From NCBI RefSeq assembly GCF_004135625.1, contig NZ_SDPV01000001.1, positions 1,176,501 to 1,240,500 of the forward strand: a DNA stretch of 64,000 nt. The letters are read 5' to 3'. A program made the position numbers and the translations under genes. Below, piece after piece: positions 29,985 to 39,461 of the stretch. The notes under the pieces are model-generated. The model did not search any database. It saw nothing but the letters and a program-made list of their open reading frames with translations, and had not been told where the DNA came from. Position 1 is the stretch's first letter. Every line of letters begins with the position of its first letter. Source of the DNA: Pelagerythrobacter rhizovicinus (GTDB lineage Bacteria; Pseudomonadota; Alphaproteobacteria; Sphingomonadales; Sphingomonadaceae).

Positions 29985-30476
29985 CTAGAATACGCCCAGA
30001 GCCAGACCTTCTGCCAAGGCCGCGCCGAGTTCGCGGCACTGGGCCAGGCGGTCTTCCGAAACGGTCTTTTCCGCCATGATCGCCTCCGGCGTCTGGGCGT
30101 CGAAGCAGAGGATCACCGGATCGGCCACCCGGCGCAGGCGCCATCCGGTAGCAATGCGGTCGATCTGGCGCTGGGCGCCTTCGCCGTCGGAGCCCGCCGC
30201 GATCAACGTTGCATACGCCCGCCCCTCGATCCGGCCGAGCACGGGATAGTAGCAGCGATCGAACATCTCCTTCATCTCGCCGCTCATGCTCGCGAGGTTC
30301 TCGGGACACACGAAGAGGTAGGCCGAGGCCGCGAGGATGTCCTCGGGCGAGACCTCGCCTGCGCGCAAGAGCCAGGCCGCATCCCCCGCCCCCTCGGCGG
30401 CGGCAGAAGCCATGGCCCGGCTCGCACCGGTGCGGCTGTGCCAAGCGATCAGCAGGCGCTTTCCGTCATCGCTCAT
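29985..30476 (-). CDS. Flavodoxin-like NAD(P)H-dependent oxidoreductase-type protein
   Basis: The 163-residue product has the flavodoxin fold signature: first strand and phosphate loop RLLIAWHSRTGASRAMA, then SAYLFVCPENLASMSGEMKEMFDRCYY and ATLIAAGSDGEGAQRQI. It probably binds FMN and carries electrons or reduces small substrates; the partner is unknown. ATG 30476 and ATG 30488 are both possible. It diverges from recJ and lies upstream of the unrecognised and AHH genes on the same strand. Confidence 0.8.
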   Translation of the reverse strand: MSDDGKRLLIAWHSRTGASRAMASAAAEGAGDAAWLLRAGEVSPEDILAASAYLFVCPENLASMSGEMKEMFDRCYYPVLGRIEGRAYATLIAAGSDGEGAQRQIDRIATGWRLRRVADPVILCFDAQTPEAIMAEKTVSEDRLAQCRELGAALAEGLALGVF

Positions 30477-30556
30477 GCCCGCGACCATCGCGGATAGCTG
30501 TCGATTGTCAAACCGCGTGCTTTGCGCAAGCAGCGCGGCTGCGGTAGACGCGGCCC

Positions 30557-32344
30557 ATGGGGTCGCAATCGCTTTCCTGCGTGTTTGGCATCGAACGGTC
30601 GCTCTCCGGCAAGGCCTGGCGCTGGCGCGGCGGGAACATGGCGCTGGCAGACGGCGCCACCTCGCTCGAGGACGATATCGTCGCGCAGCTTCTCCTGTCG
30701 CGCGGCGTCGCCCGCGAGGAGCTGGATCGGCACCGCACCCCCACTTTACGCGAGTTTCTCCCCGACCCGTCCGCCTTCCGGGACATGGACGCGGCCGCCG
30801 AACGCATAGCCCAGGCCGTGCTCGGCGGCGAGACGATCACGATCTACGGCGATTACGACGTGGACGGCGCGACCAGCTCGGCGCTGCTGATCCGGCTGCT
30901 GCGCATGCTCGGGCATGACGCCGGGCAGTATATCCCCGACCGTCTGCTCGAAGGCTACGGCCCCAGCGGCGAGGCGCTTGTCAGGTTGGCGGAGGAAGGG
31001 TCGAGCCTGATCGTGACCGTCGATTGCGGGGCGATGGCACACGAGGCGCTGAGCATGGCGCACGAGGCCGGCGTGGACGTGATCGTGGTCGATCACCACA
31101 AGTGCGCCGCCGAGCTTCCCAGGGCCGCGGCGCTGGTCAATCCGAACCGACTGGATGAAAGCGACCTTGGGGCGCGGCACGGTCATCTGGCCGCCGTGGG
31201 CGTCGCGTTCCTGCTGGCAATTGCCGTGGTGCGCACCTTGCGCGAGCGCGGGCATTTCGCTGCGCGGCCGGAGCCCGACCTGCGCGGTCTGCTCGATCTG
31301 GTCGCGCTCGGCACCGTGGCGGACGTCGCGGCCCTGCACGGGCTCAACCGCGCCTTCGTGGCGCAAGGCCTGAAGGTCATGGCGAAGCGCCAGAACGTCG
31401 GAATGTCGGCCCTGATCGACGCGAGCCGGCTGTCGCGTGCGCCGGTATGCAGCGACTTGGGCTTTGCGCTCGGCCCGCGGATCAATGCGGGCGGCCGGGT
31501 CGGCGAATCGACACTCGGCGTTCGCCTGCTGACCACCGAAGATCCCGACGAAGCGCGCGAAATCGCCGCGCAGCTTTCCACGCTCAACGAGGAACGGCGC
31601 GCGATCGAGATGGCGGTGCAGGAGGCGGCAGAGGCGCAGCTTGCGCGGCAGCACAACCGCGCGGTGCTCGTGCTCGCCGGCGCCGGCTGGCATCCCGGCG
31701 TGATTGGAATCGTCGCAGGGCGAATCAAGGAAAAGGCAGGCCGGCCCGCGATCGTGATCGCGCTCGATGGGGAGACCGGCCAAGGCAAAGGCTCCGGGCG
31801 GTCCATCTCGGGCGTGGACCTCGGCGCGGCAATCATCGCGGCGCGCGAATCCGGGCTCCTCGTCGCGGGCGGCGGCCACGCGATGGCGGCGGGGCTCACG
31901 CTCGATGCGACCAAACTCGATTCGCTCGCCGACTGGCTCGACGAGCGCCTCGCTGGCGCGGTGCAGCGCGCCTGTGCCGAGCAGGTCCTGTCGCTCGATC
32001 TCTCCCTCGCGCCCGGCGGGCTGACGCCGGAGCTGGTGGAAACGCTCGACCGGGCGGGACCGTTCGGCGTTGGGTGGCCGGGGCCGAAGCTCGCGGTCGG
32101 GCCGGTCCGACTAGCCAAGGCGGATGTCGTCGGCACCGATCATATCCGCGTGATCGCCAGCGGCGACGACGGGCGCTCGTTCAAGGCGATCGGCTTTCGC
32201 ATGGCGGAAAGCGATCTCGGCCAATCGCTGCTTCACGGCGCGAAGGGGCGGCGCCTGTGGCTGGCGGGCCGTGCGAAGATCGACGATTGGGGCGCTCGCC
32301 CGCAGGCGGAGCTTCATCTGGAGGACGCCGCCTGGGCCGACTGA
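30557..32344 (+). CDS. recJ: Single-stranded-DNA-specific exonuclease RecJ
   Basis: RecJ is the 5'-3' ssDNA exonuclease of RecF-pathway and mismatch repair. The 595-residue product has the DHH catalytic motifs ITIYGDYDVDGATSSALL, VDCGAMAHEA and VVDHHKC. The DHHA1 domain follows, with GWHPGVIGIVAGRIKEK and GSGRSISGVDLGAAI plus the GGGHAMAAG motif, and then a C-terminal OB domain. It diverges from the flavodoxin-like gene. Two tRNA-Glu genes follow. Confidence 0.96.
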   Translation: MGSQSLSCVFGIERSLSGKAWRWRGGNMALADGATSLEDDIVAQLLLSRGVAREELDRHRTPTLREFLPDPSAFRDMDAAAERIAQAVLGGETITIYGDYDVDGATSSALLIRLLRMLGHDAGQYIPDRLLEGYGPSGEALVRLAEEGSSLIVTVDCGAMAHEALSMAHEAGVDVIVVDHHKCAAELPRAAALVNPNRLDESDLGARHGHLAAVGVAFLLAIAVVRTLRERGHFAARPEPDLRGLLDLVALGTVADVAALHGLNRAFVAQGLKVMAKRQNVGMSALIDASRLSRAPVCSDLGFALGPRINAGGRVGESTLGVRLLTTEDPDEAREIAAQLSTLNEERRAIEMAVQEAAEAQLARQHNRAVLVLAGAGWHPGVIGIVAGRIKEKAGRPAIVIALDGETGQGKGSGRSISGVDLGAAIIAARESGLLVAGGGHAMAAGLTLDATKLDSLADWLDERLAGAVQRACAEQVLSLDLSLAPGGLTPELVETLDRAGPFGVGWPGPKLAVGPVRLAKADVVGTDHIRVIASGDDGRSFKAIGFRMAESDLGQSLLHGAKGRRLWLAGRAKIDDWGARPQAELHLEDAAWAD

Positions 32345-32425
32345 CATTCCCGCGTAACGCACAGGGTTGACCGCGCCGCGCCGCACCCCTAAGTGCGCCG
32401 CCACGCCACCGGCACCTGACGGTTC

Positions 32426-32500
32426 GGCCCCTTCGTCTAGCGGTTAGGACGCGGCCCTTTCACGGCTGAAACACGGGTTCGATTCCCGTAGGGGTCACCA
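32426..32500 (+). tRNA. tRNA-Glu (anticodon UUC)
   Basis: The 75-nt cloverleaf has acceptor arm GGCCCCT/AGGGGTC (one G-U), an encoded CCA end, T-arm ACGGG-TTCGATT-CCCGT, and anticodon loop CTTTCAC with anticodon TTC at 32459-32461. Confidence 0.96.
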
Positions 32501-32540
32501 CCGAGGAAATGTCGGCGTGGCGCGCCATCCTTCATGGTAT

Positions 32541-32615
32541 GGCCCCTTCGTCTAGCGGTCAGGACGCGGCCCTCTCACGGCTGAAACACGGGTTCGATTC
32601 CCGTAGGGGTCACCA
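32541..32615 (+). tRNA. tRNA-Glu (anticodon CUC)
   Basis: The 75-nt tRNA is nearly identical to the preceding one, differing in the anticodon loop (CTCTCAC, anticodon CTC at 32574-32576) and one D-loop base. CCA is encoded. The 40-base spacer suggests joint transcription and a tandem duplication. Confidence 0.95.
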
Positions 32616-32755
32616 ACCTCAGCATCGGGACGCTATTCATCCGTACGCGAGCTGCGTCGCGGCAGCGCCGTGCCCGGATCGACGGATGACAGCTGCGATT
32701 GCGACCTCTATCCTCGCTGCCCGGGGCCGATCGGGCTGGCGAGGAGGTTGTTGCT

Positions 32756-33253
32756 ATGAGTTGGGTGTATCCGACCATGCTTCTGGTGGGTGCGATGGCT
32801 TCGGCGCTCGTTGCAGGTATCTTCTACGCCTTCTCGTCGTTCATCATGCCCGCGTTCGGCCGTCTTCCCGAAGATGATGGCAAGTCCGCGATGAACGCGA
32901 TCAACGTTGCGGTCTACACTCCGAGCTTCATGATCCTGTTCATGGGGACGGCGCTGCTTTGCGCGATTCTGGGTATCTCGTCGCTGTTCTCGTTCGGAGA
33001 TCCGGCCGGCAAGTCCGTTTTTGCAGCCTCGCTCCTCTATCTCGTCGGCTGCTTCGGCGTGACCGTTCTCTTCAACGTGCCGCTTAACCGGCGACTCGCG
33101 GCCGCGAACGAGGGGCGCGATGTCTCGTGGCCGAAGTATCTACGGGAGTGGACACGATGGAACACGGTCCGGACTATCGGTGCGGGACTCGCAGCGATGC
33201 TGCTCATTCTCGCGCTGGTGCTTGGCTATGGCATGGAACAGCCGATTGCATAG
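32756..33253 (+). CDS. DUF1772 (anthrone-oxygenase-like) membrane protein
   Basis: The 165-residue product has four predicted membrane segments. Its PAFGRLPEDDGKSAMNAIN motif after the first helix and LFNVPLNRRLAA after the third match DUF1772, a family named from fungal anthrone oxygenases but of unknown bacterial role. ATG 32756 is supported by GAGGAGG 8-9 bases upstream. Confidence 0.85.
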   Translation: MSWVYPTMLLVGAMASALVAGIFYAFSSFIMPAFGRLPEDDGKSAMNAINVAVYTPSFMILFMGTALLCAILGISSLFSFGDPAGKSVFAASLLYLVGCFGVTVLFNVPLNRRLAAANEGRDVSWPKYLREWTRWNTVRTIGAGLAAMLLILALVLGYGMEQPIA

Positions 33254-33339
33254 CGGGGGGATCGACCCGCACCTTGCGCCGGTACATCTGCGCAATTCCC
33301 TAGCCGGCACGGTTTCCCCCGGCTAAGGCCGCGCTCGCT

Positions 33340-34536
33340 ATGCAGCAGGATCGCACCTACCCAATCGCTGCGTTCGTGCTGGCCGTGATTACCGCGGTCG
33401 CCATGGTAATTGCGGGGGCGCCCCTGTGGCTCGCATTTGCGGTGTTGCTCGTCTGGGCGGGATCGCTCTGGCTTGCCGTCGCATCCCCTCCCCCGCCCGT
33501 CGAATCGGCAACCAACGGTTCCTTCAACCGGGACGACATGGGCCTGTTCATCGAGCACGCCGGAACACCGCTGCTGGTTACGGAGAATGGCCGCATCTCG
33601 ATTGCCAATCGTGCCGCACGCAACCTCCTGGGCGCCCATATCCTGGGGCAGGACATTCGAGTCGCGTTCCGCCATCCGGAGGCCGTCGCACTGCTGGAAC
33701 GGGACACGAGCGGGCAAGCTACCGTGCAGGGTCTCGTCCGCCGCCGCGACATCTGGGTTCTCAACTACCAACGCCTGGCAGACGAACTCGGTGTGATAGA
33801 GTTGCTCAACCAGACCGCCGAAGCCGACATCAGCCGCGCGCACACCGATTTCGTCGCCAACGCCAGCCACGAGCTGCGGACGCCGCTTTCGTCGATCATC
33901 GGTTACGTCGAAACGCTGCGCGAGGACGCCGGCAAGGCCCCGCTCGAGACGCGCGCCAAGTTTCTCGACACGGTGCTCGGCGAAGCGCGGCGCCTGAAGA
34001 ACCTAGTCGACGATCTCATGTCGCTTTCGCGCGTGGAGGCTGAAAAGCACGACCTGCCACAGGAACACCTTCCCCTGCGCGAACTGGTCGAGAGTGCCGC
34101 GCGCGACGCCGCGGGACCGGAGCGGCAGGAACGCCTAGACCTCGATTGCGAAGGGGGTATCGAGATCAGAGGCGATGCACGACAGATCGAACAGCTCATC
34201 CGCAATCTCGTCGACAACGCTCTGAAGTACGGCGCGCCGGAGGAAAAAGTCGCGGTGACCCTGCACCGTTTGCCGGAAGGCGATGCCGAACTCACCGTCA
34301 GGGACCGCGGGGAAGGCATCGCACCCGAGCACCTTCCCCACCTGACCCGCAGGTTCTACCGCACCGATCCGGGCCGCAGTCGAGCTTCGGGGGGAACCGG
34401 TCTGGGACTCGCCATCGTCAAACACATTGTGGAGCGACACCGCGGGCGCCTCGACATCACCAGCAAGCTTGGCCAAGGCACCACCATTACCGTGCGCATT
34501 CCGACCGTCGACGAGGCCGCCGAGGAAATGTCATGA
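33340..34536 (+). CDS. phoR: Phosphate-regulon sensor histidine kinase
   Basis: PhoR senses phosphate status through the Pst system and phosphorylates PhoB. The 398-residue product has two N-terminal membrane helices (about residues 8-50), a PAS-like domain (about 65-160), the H-box NASHELRTPLSS with His177, and the ATPase boxes NLVDNALKYG, DRGEGIAPEHL and GGTGLGLAIVKHI. It lies upstream of the pst genes rather than next to phoB, which is at the other end of the operon. A Pho box overlaps its stop codon. Confidence 0.92.
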   Translation: MQQDRTYPIAAFVLAVITAVAMVIAGAPLWLAFAVLLVWAGSLWLAVASPPPPVESATNGSFNRDDMGLFIEHAGTPLLVTENGRISIANRAARNLLGAHILGQDIRVAFRHPEAVALLERDTSGQATVQGLVRRRDIWVLNYQRLADELGVIELLNQTAEADISRAHTDFVANASHELRTPLSSIIGYVETLREDAGKAPLETRAKFLDTVLGEARRLKNLVDDLMSLSRVEAEKHDLPQEHLPLRELVESAARDAAGPERQERLDLDCEGGIEIRGDARQIEQLIRNLVDNALKYGAPEEKVAVTLHRLPEGDAELTVRDRGEGIAPEHLPHLTRRFYRTDPGRSRASGGTGLGLAIVKHIVERHRGRLDITSKLGQGTTITVRIPTVDEAAEEMS

Positions 34537-34550
34537 AATTGTCACGAAAG
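34529..34550 (+). promoter_or_regulatory. Pho box upstream of pstC
   Basis: Two TGTCA half-sites at 34529-34533 and 34540-34544 (TGTCATGAAAT, then TGTCACGAAAG) are spaced exactly 11 bases apart. This is the direct-repeat geometry of a PhoB site. It overlaps the phoR stop and lies about 90 bases before pstC, so PhoB should drive pstCAB-phoU-phoB from here. Confidence 0.75.
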
Positions 34551-34631
34551 TTCAACAGAGCCCGCAGGGCAAGCTCGTCGCCCGCGCGCTTGCGTCCGTT
34601 CGAAGCCTTCCCGAGCTAGGTCGCAATCGGC

Positions 34632-36017
34632 GTGTCGCTTACCATTCTTCTCCTTCTAGCGCTCGGGCTGGGGCTCGCCGGATGGCTCGCCGCCCGCGCG
34701 CGAGCGTGGACTCTCCGCCGTGCCAGCGGCGCGAGCGCGATGGCATCGCTTCCCAGCTACCACGGATGGTATGTGGCGTTGTGGATCGTGGTGCCGATGG
34801 TGTTCTTCATCGCCCTGTGGAGCGTCCTCGGGCCACACCTCGTGAGCCAGCATGTGCTCGCATCCCCCGCCGCGGCTGACCTGCCGGCTTTCGGGTTCAA
34901 ACGCGAATCGATAATGGCCGAGGCGCGCGCGGCCGCGATCGGGGCCGCACCAGGCGTGTTCAACGAGGAAGCCCGCGCGCTGATCGAACCTTATCGGGAG
35001 GCGATCGGCCGTTACCAGTTCATCGGCATCGCCGTAACGCTCGTTCTCGGTTTTCTGGGGGGCGTGTGGGCATTCCTGCGCATCAAGCCGGACTTCACCG
35101 CACGCACTCGGGTGGAACGGACGATCATGGTCATCCTTCTGCTTGCTTCGCTCGTCGCGATCCTCACCACACTGGGGATCTTCGCCAGCCTGGTGTTCGA
35201 GACGATCCGGTTTTTCGGGATGGTTAACCCGATCGATTTCCTGTTCGGAACACACTGGGGTCCCGATCCCATGTCGAGCCCCGACAACCCGGACTCGAGC
35301 CGCTATGGCGCCATTCCGTTGTTCTGGGGCACCATATATATCGGCGCGATCATCGCCATGGTCGTGGCCATACCGCTTGGCTTGATGAGCGCGATCTATC
35401 TGACGCAATATGCCGATCCCCGGGTACGGGCATGGGTCAAGCCGGCACTGGAAATACTCGCCGGCGTCCCGACGGTGGTCTACGGATACTTCGCGGCGCT
35501 CACCGTTGCGCCGGCCATCCGTGACGTCGCCCTCGCAGCCGGTATGTCCAATCCCTCGAGCGAGAGCGCTCTTGCCGCAGGTCTCGTCATGGGCGTCATG
35601 ATCATACCCTTTGTTTCCTCGATGGCCGACGATTCTATCGCCGCCGTTCCGCAAGCGATGCGGGACGGGAGCCTCGCGATGGGCGCCACGACTTCGGAAA
35701 CCATCCGCCGCGTGCTCGTGCCGGCAGCACTCCCGGGCATCGTTGCCGGAGTCATGCTCGCGATCAGCCGGGCGATCGGCGAAACCATGATCGTCGTCAT
35801 GGCCGCCTCTACCGCAGCCAATCTCAGCGGCAATCCGCTGGAGGCGATGACCACCGTCACCGTGCAGATCGTCGCCATGCTGACCGGCGAAGGCAGCTTC
35901 GACCATCCGGCCACGTTGAGCGCCTTCGCACTTGGCTTCGTGCTGTTCCTGGTCACGCTTGGCCTCAACTTCATCGCCCTGCGCGTCGTGAAGAGGTTCC
36001 GTGAAGCCTATGAGTGA
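34632..36017 (+). CDS. pstC: Phosphate ABC transporter permease PstC
   Basis: PstC is one of the two inner-membrane channel subunits of the high-affinity phosphate importer. The 461-residue product is long because of an N-terminal extension of about 150 residues with two or more membrane helices, the form common in alphaproteobacteria. The permease core carries GLMSAIYLTQYAD and the EAA-type loop near RDGSLAMGATTSETIRRVLVP-like sequence. The start is GTG 34632. The last 8 bases overlap pstA. No pstS is present in the window. Confidence 0.93.
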   Translation: MSLTILLLLALGLGLAGWLAARARAWTLRRASGASAMASLPSYHGWYVALWIVVPMVFFIALWSVLGPHLVSQHVLASPAAADLPAFGFKRESIMAEARAAAIGAAPGVFNEEARALIEPYREAIGRYQFIGIAVTLVLGFLGGVWAFLRIKPDFTARTRVERTIMVILLLASLVAILTTLGIFASLVFETIRFFGMVNPIDFLFGTHWGPDPMSSPDNPDSSRYGAIPLFWGTIYIGAIIAMVVAIPLGLMSAIYLTQYADPRVRAWVKPALEILAGVPTVVYGYFAALTVAPAIRDVALAAGMSNPSSESALAAGLVMGVMIIPFVSSMADDSIAAVPQAMRDGSLAMGATTSETIRRVLVPAALPGIVAGVMLAISRAIGETMIVVMAASTAANLSGNPLEAMTTVTVQIVAMLTGEGSFDHPATLSAFALGFVLFLVTLGLNFIALRVVKRFREAYE

Positions 36018-37260
36018 GCGCATCCCCCCGACGCGCACCCCCGCCTTCGAGGCGCGGCTGAAGAAGCGCTATACATCCGAACGCCGCTTCAAGCTGGCGG
36101 GCATCGCCGCGATCGTGTTCTCGATCGTCGTGCTCGCCTTCCTGCTGGTGACGATGACGCTCAACGGCATCGGCGGCTTCCAGCGCGCCGAGCTGACGGT
36201 CCCGATCGACTTCACACAGGCGGGCATAACCGGCGATCCGGCCGTGCTGTCGCAGCCCCGGGGCATGCAGAGCCTCGAGGCGCAGGATCTGCCTTCGGTG
36301 GTGGAGTTCTTTGCCGAGCAGGAGCTCGGTCCGCAAGGCGCGGCGCAACTCGGCAGCGGCGCATGGCGCGAGGTCGGCCAGGCCATCATCGACGATCCTT
36401 CGTTGCTGAACACCACGGCGACCTTCGATCTCCCGGCAAGCCCCAATCTGGCCGCCGCGCTCAACGGCGAAGGTTCCGTCGAAACCCAGGCTCTCGCCGC
36501 CCAGCTCGTGGAGCAAGGCGCCCTGGGAACGGCTTTCGATGTCGGCTTTCTGACCCGCGCCGATGCCACCGATCCGCAACAGGTCGGTATCTGGGGCGCG
36601 CTCAAGGGCTCGATCCTGACGATGATCGTCACGCTCGCGCTGGCTTTCCCGATCGGCGTTCTCGCCGCGCTCTACCTCGAGGAATACGCCCCCAAGAACC
36701 GGTGGACAGACCTGATCGAGGTGTCGATCAACAACCTCGCCGCCGTACCCTCGATCATCTTCGGTCTGCTCGGTCTCGCGGTGTTTCTGTGGATTTTCCC
36801 CAGCATGCGGTCGGCACCGCTGATCGGGGGCATGACGCTGGCGCTGATGACGATGCCGGTGATCGTGATTTCCGGGCGCAACGCGATCAAGGCCGTGCCA
36901 CCATCGATCCGCGATGGCGCGCTCGCGATCGGCGCGTCGCCGGTGCAGGTGGTGTTCCACCACGTGCTCCCCCTCGCCCTTCCGGGCATTCTCACCGGCA
37001 CGATCATCGGCATGGCCCGCGCGCTGGGCGAGACGGCGCCGCTGCTGATGATCGGCATGCGCGCCTTCGTCGCGTCGCCGCCCGACGGATTCACTTCGCC
37101 CGCGACTGTCCTGCCGGTTCAGATCTTCCTATGGTCGGACGAGATCGACCGCGGATTCGTCGAGCGGACCTCGGCCGCGATCATCGTGCTCCTGCTGTTC
37201 CTCCTCGTGATGAACGGCCTCGCCATCTACCTGCGCAACAAGTTCGAGAAAAAGTGGTGA
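36010..37260 (+). CDS. pstA: Phosphate ABC transporter permease PstA
   Basis: PstA is the partner channel subunit. The 416-residue product begins [17 protein letters not shown]. It has a DUF3333-like soluble insertion of about 130 residues after the first membrane helix, then the permease core with [15 protein letters not shown] and the coupling loop [19 protein letters not shown] 36010 overlaps the pstC stop (ATGAGTGA). The stop overlaps the pstB GTG by 4 bases. Confidence 0.93.
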   Translation: MSERIPPTRTPAFEARLKKRYTSERRFKLAGIAAIVFSIVVLAFLLVTMTLNGIGGFQRAELTVPIDFTQAGITGDPAVLSQPRGMQSLEAQDLPSVVEFFAEQELGPQGAAQLGSGAWREVGQAIIDDPSLLNTTATFDLPASPNLAAALNGEGSVETQALAAQLVEQGALGTAFDVGFLTRADATDPQQVGIWGALKGSILTMIVTLALAFPIGVLAALYLEEYAPKNRWTDLIEVSINNLAAVPSIIFGLLGLAVFLWIFPSMRSAPLIGGMTLALMTMPVIVISGRNAIKAVPPSIRDGALAIGASPVQVVFHHVLPLALPGILTGTIIGMARALGETAPLLMIGMRAFVASPPDGFTSPATVLPVQIFLWSDEIDRGFVERTSAAIIVLLLFLLVMNGLAIYLRNKFEKKW

Positions 37261-38045
37261 CCGTAATCCATCCCAATCTGGACGACACCGAAGCGAAGAT
37301 GAGCGCGCGGGACGTCTCCGTGTACTACGGCGACAAGATGGCGATCGATCACGTGTCGATCGACATCCCCACGAAGTATGTCACCGCCTTCATCGGTCCC
37401 TCGGGCTGCGGGAAGTCGACCTTCCTGCGCACGCTCAACCGTATGAACGACACGATTCCTTCGGCCCGCGTCGAAGGGGAGATCGTGCTCGACGGCGAGG
37501 ACATCTACCGCTCGAGAATGGACGTCGTGCAGCTCCGTGCGCGCGTAGGCATGGTGTTTCAGAAGCCCAACCCCTTTCCGAAGTCGATCTACGAGAACAT
37601 CGCTTACGGTCCGCGCATCCACGGCCTGGCCGAGGGCAAGCAGGAGCTCGACGGGATTGTCGAGACCTCGCTCCAGCGTGCCGGCCTGTGGAACGAGGTG
37701 AAGGACCGCCTCGACGACAGCGGCACGGCGCTCTCGGGCGGCCAGCAGCAGCGCCTGTGCATCGCGCGGGCGATCGCCGTCGATCCCGAGGTGATCCTGA
37801 TGGACGAGCCATGCTCCGCACTGGATCCGATCGCGACCGCCAAGATCGAGGAGCTGATCGACGAGCTCAACGGGCGCTACGCCATCGTCATCGTCACTCA
37901 CTCGATGCAGCAGGCCGCCCGCGTCAGCCAGCGCACGGCGTTCTTCCACCTCGGAAAGATGGTGGAATACGGCCGGACTTCTGACATATTCACCAATCCG
38001 CTCGAGGAGCGGACGAAGGATTACATTACGGGCAGGTACGGCTGA
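37257..38045 (+). CDS. pstB: Phosphate ABC transporter ATPase PstB
   Basis: PstB energises phosphate import. The 262-residue product has Walker [11 protein letters not shown]-loop [11 protein letters not shown] (the PstB-type sequence), signature LSGGQQQR, and Walker [14 protein letters not shown]. The start GTG 37257 overlaps the pstA stop as GTGA; the far longer frame upstream is a shadow of pstA. The stop shares a base with phoU (TGATG). Confidence 0.95.
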   Translation: MTVIHPNLDDTEAKMSARDVSVYYGDKMAIDHVSIDIPTKYVTAFIGPSGCGKSTFLRTLNRMNDTIPSARVEGEIVLDGEDIYRSRMDVVQLRARVGMVFQKPNPFPKSIYENIAYGPRIHGLAEGKQELDGIVETSLQRAGLWNEVKDRLDDSGTALSGGQQQRLCIARAIAVDPEVILMDEPCSALDPIATAKIEELIDELNGRYAIVIVTHSMQQAARVSQRTAFFHLGKMVEYGRTSDIFTNPLEERTKDYITGRYG

Positions 38046-38713
38046 TGACCGAGCATACAGTCAAGGCGTTCGACGAGGACATCACCCGGCTCCGCGGCCT
38101 GATCGCGGAGATGGGCGGCCTGGCCGAAGTGGCCGTGCAGAACGCCATGGACGCTCTGGTCAAAGGCGACGATACGCTGGCCCAGCAGATCATCAAGGGC
38201 GACAAGAAGATCGACGCCCTCGAATCCGAAGTCGACAAGCTCGCGGTGCGCGTGATCGCGCTCCGTGCGCCGATGGCGGACGACCTGCGCGAAGTGATCG
38301 CGGCGCTGAAGATCGCCGGCGTGGTCGAGCGGATCGGCGACTACTCGAAGGCCATCGCCAAGGCGAGCCGTGAGATCGCCGACCGGAGGCGCTTCGAGCC
38401 CCTGACCCTTTTGCCGGCGATGGGAGAACTCGCCGCCGAAATGGTTCACGACGTGCTCACCGCCTATGGCGCCCGCGACCCCGTACTGGCACGGGAGGTG
38501 ATCGCGGCCGACCGGAAAGTCGACAACTTCTACAACTCGATCTTCCGCAATCTCGTCAGTCATATGGTCGAGAATCCTTCGACCATCTCGACCGCGGCGC
38601 AGCTTCTCTTTGTAGCCCGCAACATCGAACGGATCGGCGACCATGCGACGAACGTCGCGGAGATGGTCCACTTTGCGGCTACCGGGACTTATCCGGCCGA
38701 TGACGATTCATGA
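38045..38713 (+). CDS. phoU: Phosphate transport regulator PhoU
   Basis: PhoU links the Pst transporter to PhoR and represses the Pho regulon when phosphate is plentiful. The 222-residue product has two PhoU helical repeats, with LIAEMGGLAEVAVQNAMDAL in the first and the metal-binding ERIGDYSKAIAK / ERIGDHATNVAE motifs ending each repeat. It is coupled to pstB by a one-base overlap. Confidence 0.95.
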   Translation: MTEHTVKAFDEDITRLRGLIAEMGGLAEVAVQNAMDALVKGDDTLAQQIIKGDKKIDALESEVDKLAVRVIALRAPMADDLREVIAALKIAGVVERIGDYSKAIAKASREIADRRRFEPLTLLPAMGELAAEMVHDVLTAYGARDPVLAREVIAADRKVDNFYNSIFRNLVSHMVENPSTISTAAQLLFVARNIERIGDHATNVAEMVHFAATGTYPADDDS

Positions 38714-38759
38714 CATCCTTGTCGTCAAAGTGAAATAATCGCGGTGTCTTGAATTCGTC

Positions 38760-39449
38760 ATGACCACCGCAACCCTTCTTCTCGTCGAAGACGATCCCGC
38801 CCTGTCGGAGCTTCTCGAGTACCGATTCGCCAACGAGGGCTATCGCGTCCGGGCGACTGCCGATGGCGACGAGGCTTTGGTGCTCGCCGCTGAAGAAGTG
38901 CCGGACCTGGTCATTCTCGACTGGATGGTCGAGGGAACCAGCGGCATCGAGGTCTGCCGCCGCCTTCGCCGCGACAAGGCGACAGCGCATGTCCCCATCA
39001 TCATGCTCACCGCACGCGAGGCGGAGGACGATCGCATTCGCGGTCTCGAGACCGGCGCCGACGACTACGTGACCAAGCCCTTCTCGCCGCGCGAACTGCT
39101 CGCGCGTGTAGCTGCCGTGTTGCGCCGGATCCGGCCCGCCCTGGCCGGCGAGACGATCGAGGTGGGCGACATCAAGCTCGATCCCGTCGCGCACAAGGTC
39201 GCTCGCCGCGGACAGACCCTACAGATGGGTCCGACCGAATACCGCCTGCTCAAGTTCTTCATGGAAAGTCCCGGTCGTGTCTTCAGCCGCAACCAGCTCC
39301 TCGACGGCGTGTGGGGCACCGGCAGCGATATCGAGCTGCGCACGGTCGACGTGCATATTCGCCGGCTGCGCAAGGCGATCGAGGTAAGCGGTGCGCCGGA
39401 CCCGATCCGCACGGTGCGCTCGGCCGGGTACGCCTTCGAAGCCGTCTGA
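38760..39449 (+). CDS. phoB: Phosphate regulon response regulator PhoB
   Basis: PhoB binds Pho boxes after phosphorylation by PhoR. The 229-residue product has a receiver domain with Asp54 in LVILDWMV and Lys in VTKPFSPRE. An OmpR-type winged helix follows from about residue 130, with the recognition region RTVDVHIRRLRKAIE. It is the last gene of the pst run, 46 bases after phoU, and is probably autoregulated through the upstream Pho box. It converges with the extensin-family gene. Confidence 0.93.
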   Translation: MTTATLLLVEDDPALSELLEYRFANEGYRVRATADGDEALVLAAEEVPDLVILDWMVEGTSGIEVCRRLRRDKATAHVPIIMLTAREAEDDRIRGLETGADDYVTKPFSPRELLARVAAVLRRIRPALAGETIEVGDIKLDPVAHKVARRGQTLQMGPTEYRLLKFFMESPGRVFSRNQLLDGVWGTGSDIELRTVDVHIRRLRKAIEVSGAPDPIRTVRSAGYAFEAV

Positions 39450-39461
39450 GCGAGGCTTCAA

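Noticed and set aside
29929-30444. An N-terminal half for the unrecognised protein upstream of the AHH gene
   Set aside because: It overlaps the flavodoxin-like gene in another frame and has shadow-like composition.
32426-32615. The tRNA-Glu pair as an integration site for a mobile element
   Set aside because: No integrase, no flanking direct repeat and no foreign-looking genes are adjacent.
32640-32700. TCATCCGT/ACGGATGA inverted repeat after the tRNA genes as a terminator
   Set aside because: The arms are far apart and no T-run follows; at most a degenerate repeat.
36363-37256. A long N-terminal extension of pstB
   Set aside because: It overlaps pstA in another frame and is Arg-rich; the GTG at 37257 gives a normal PstB.
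38713-38760. A second Pho box directly before phoB
   Set aside because: The TGACA- and TCGTCA-like half-sites do not keep the 11-base spacing seen before pstC.
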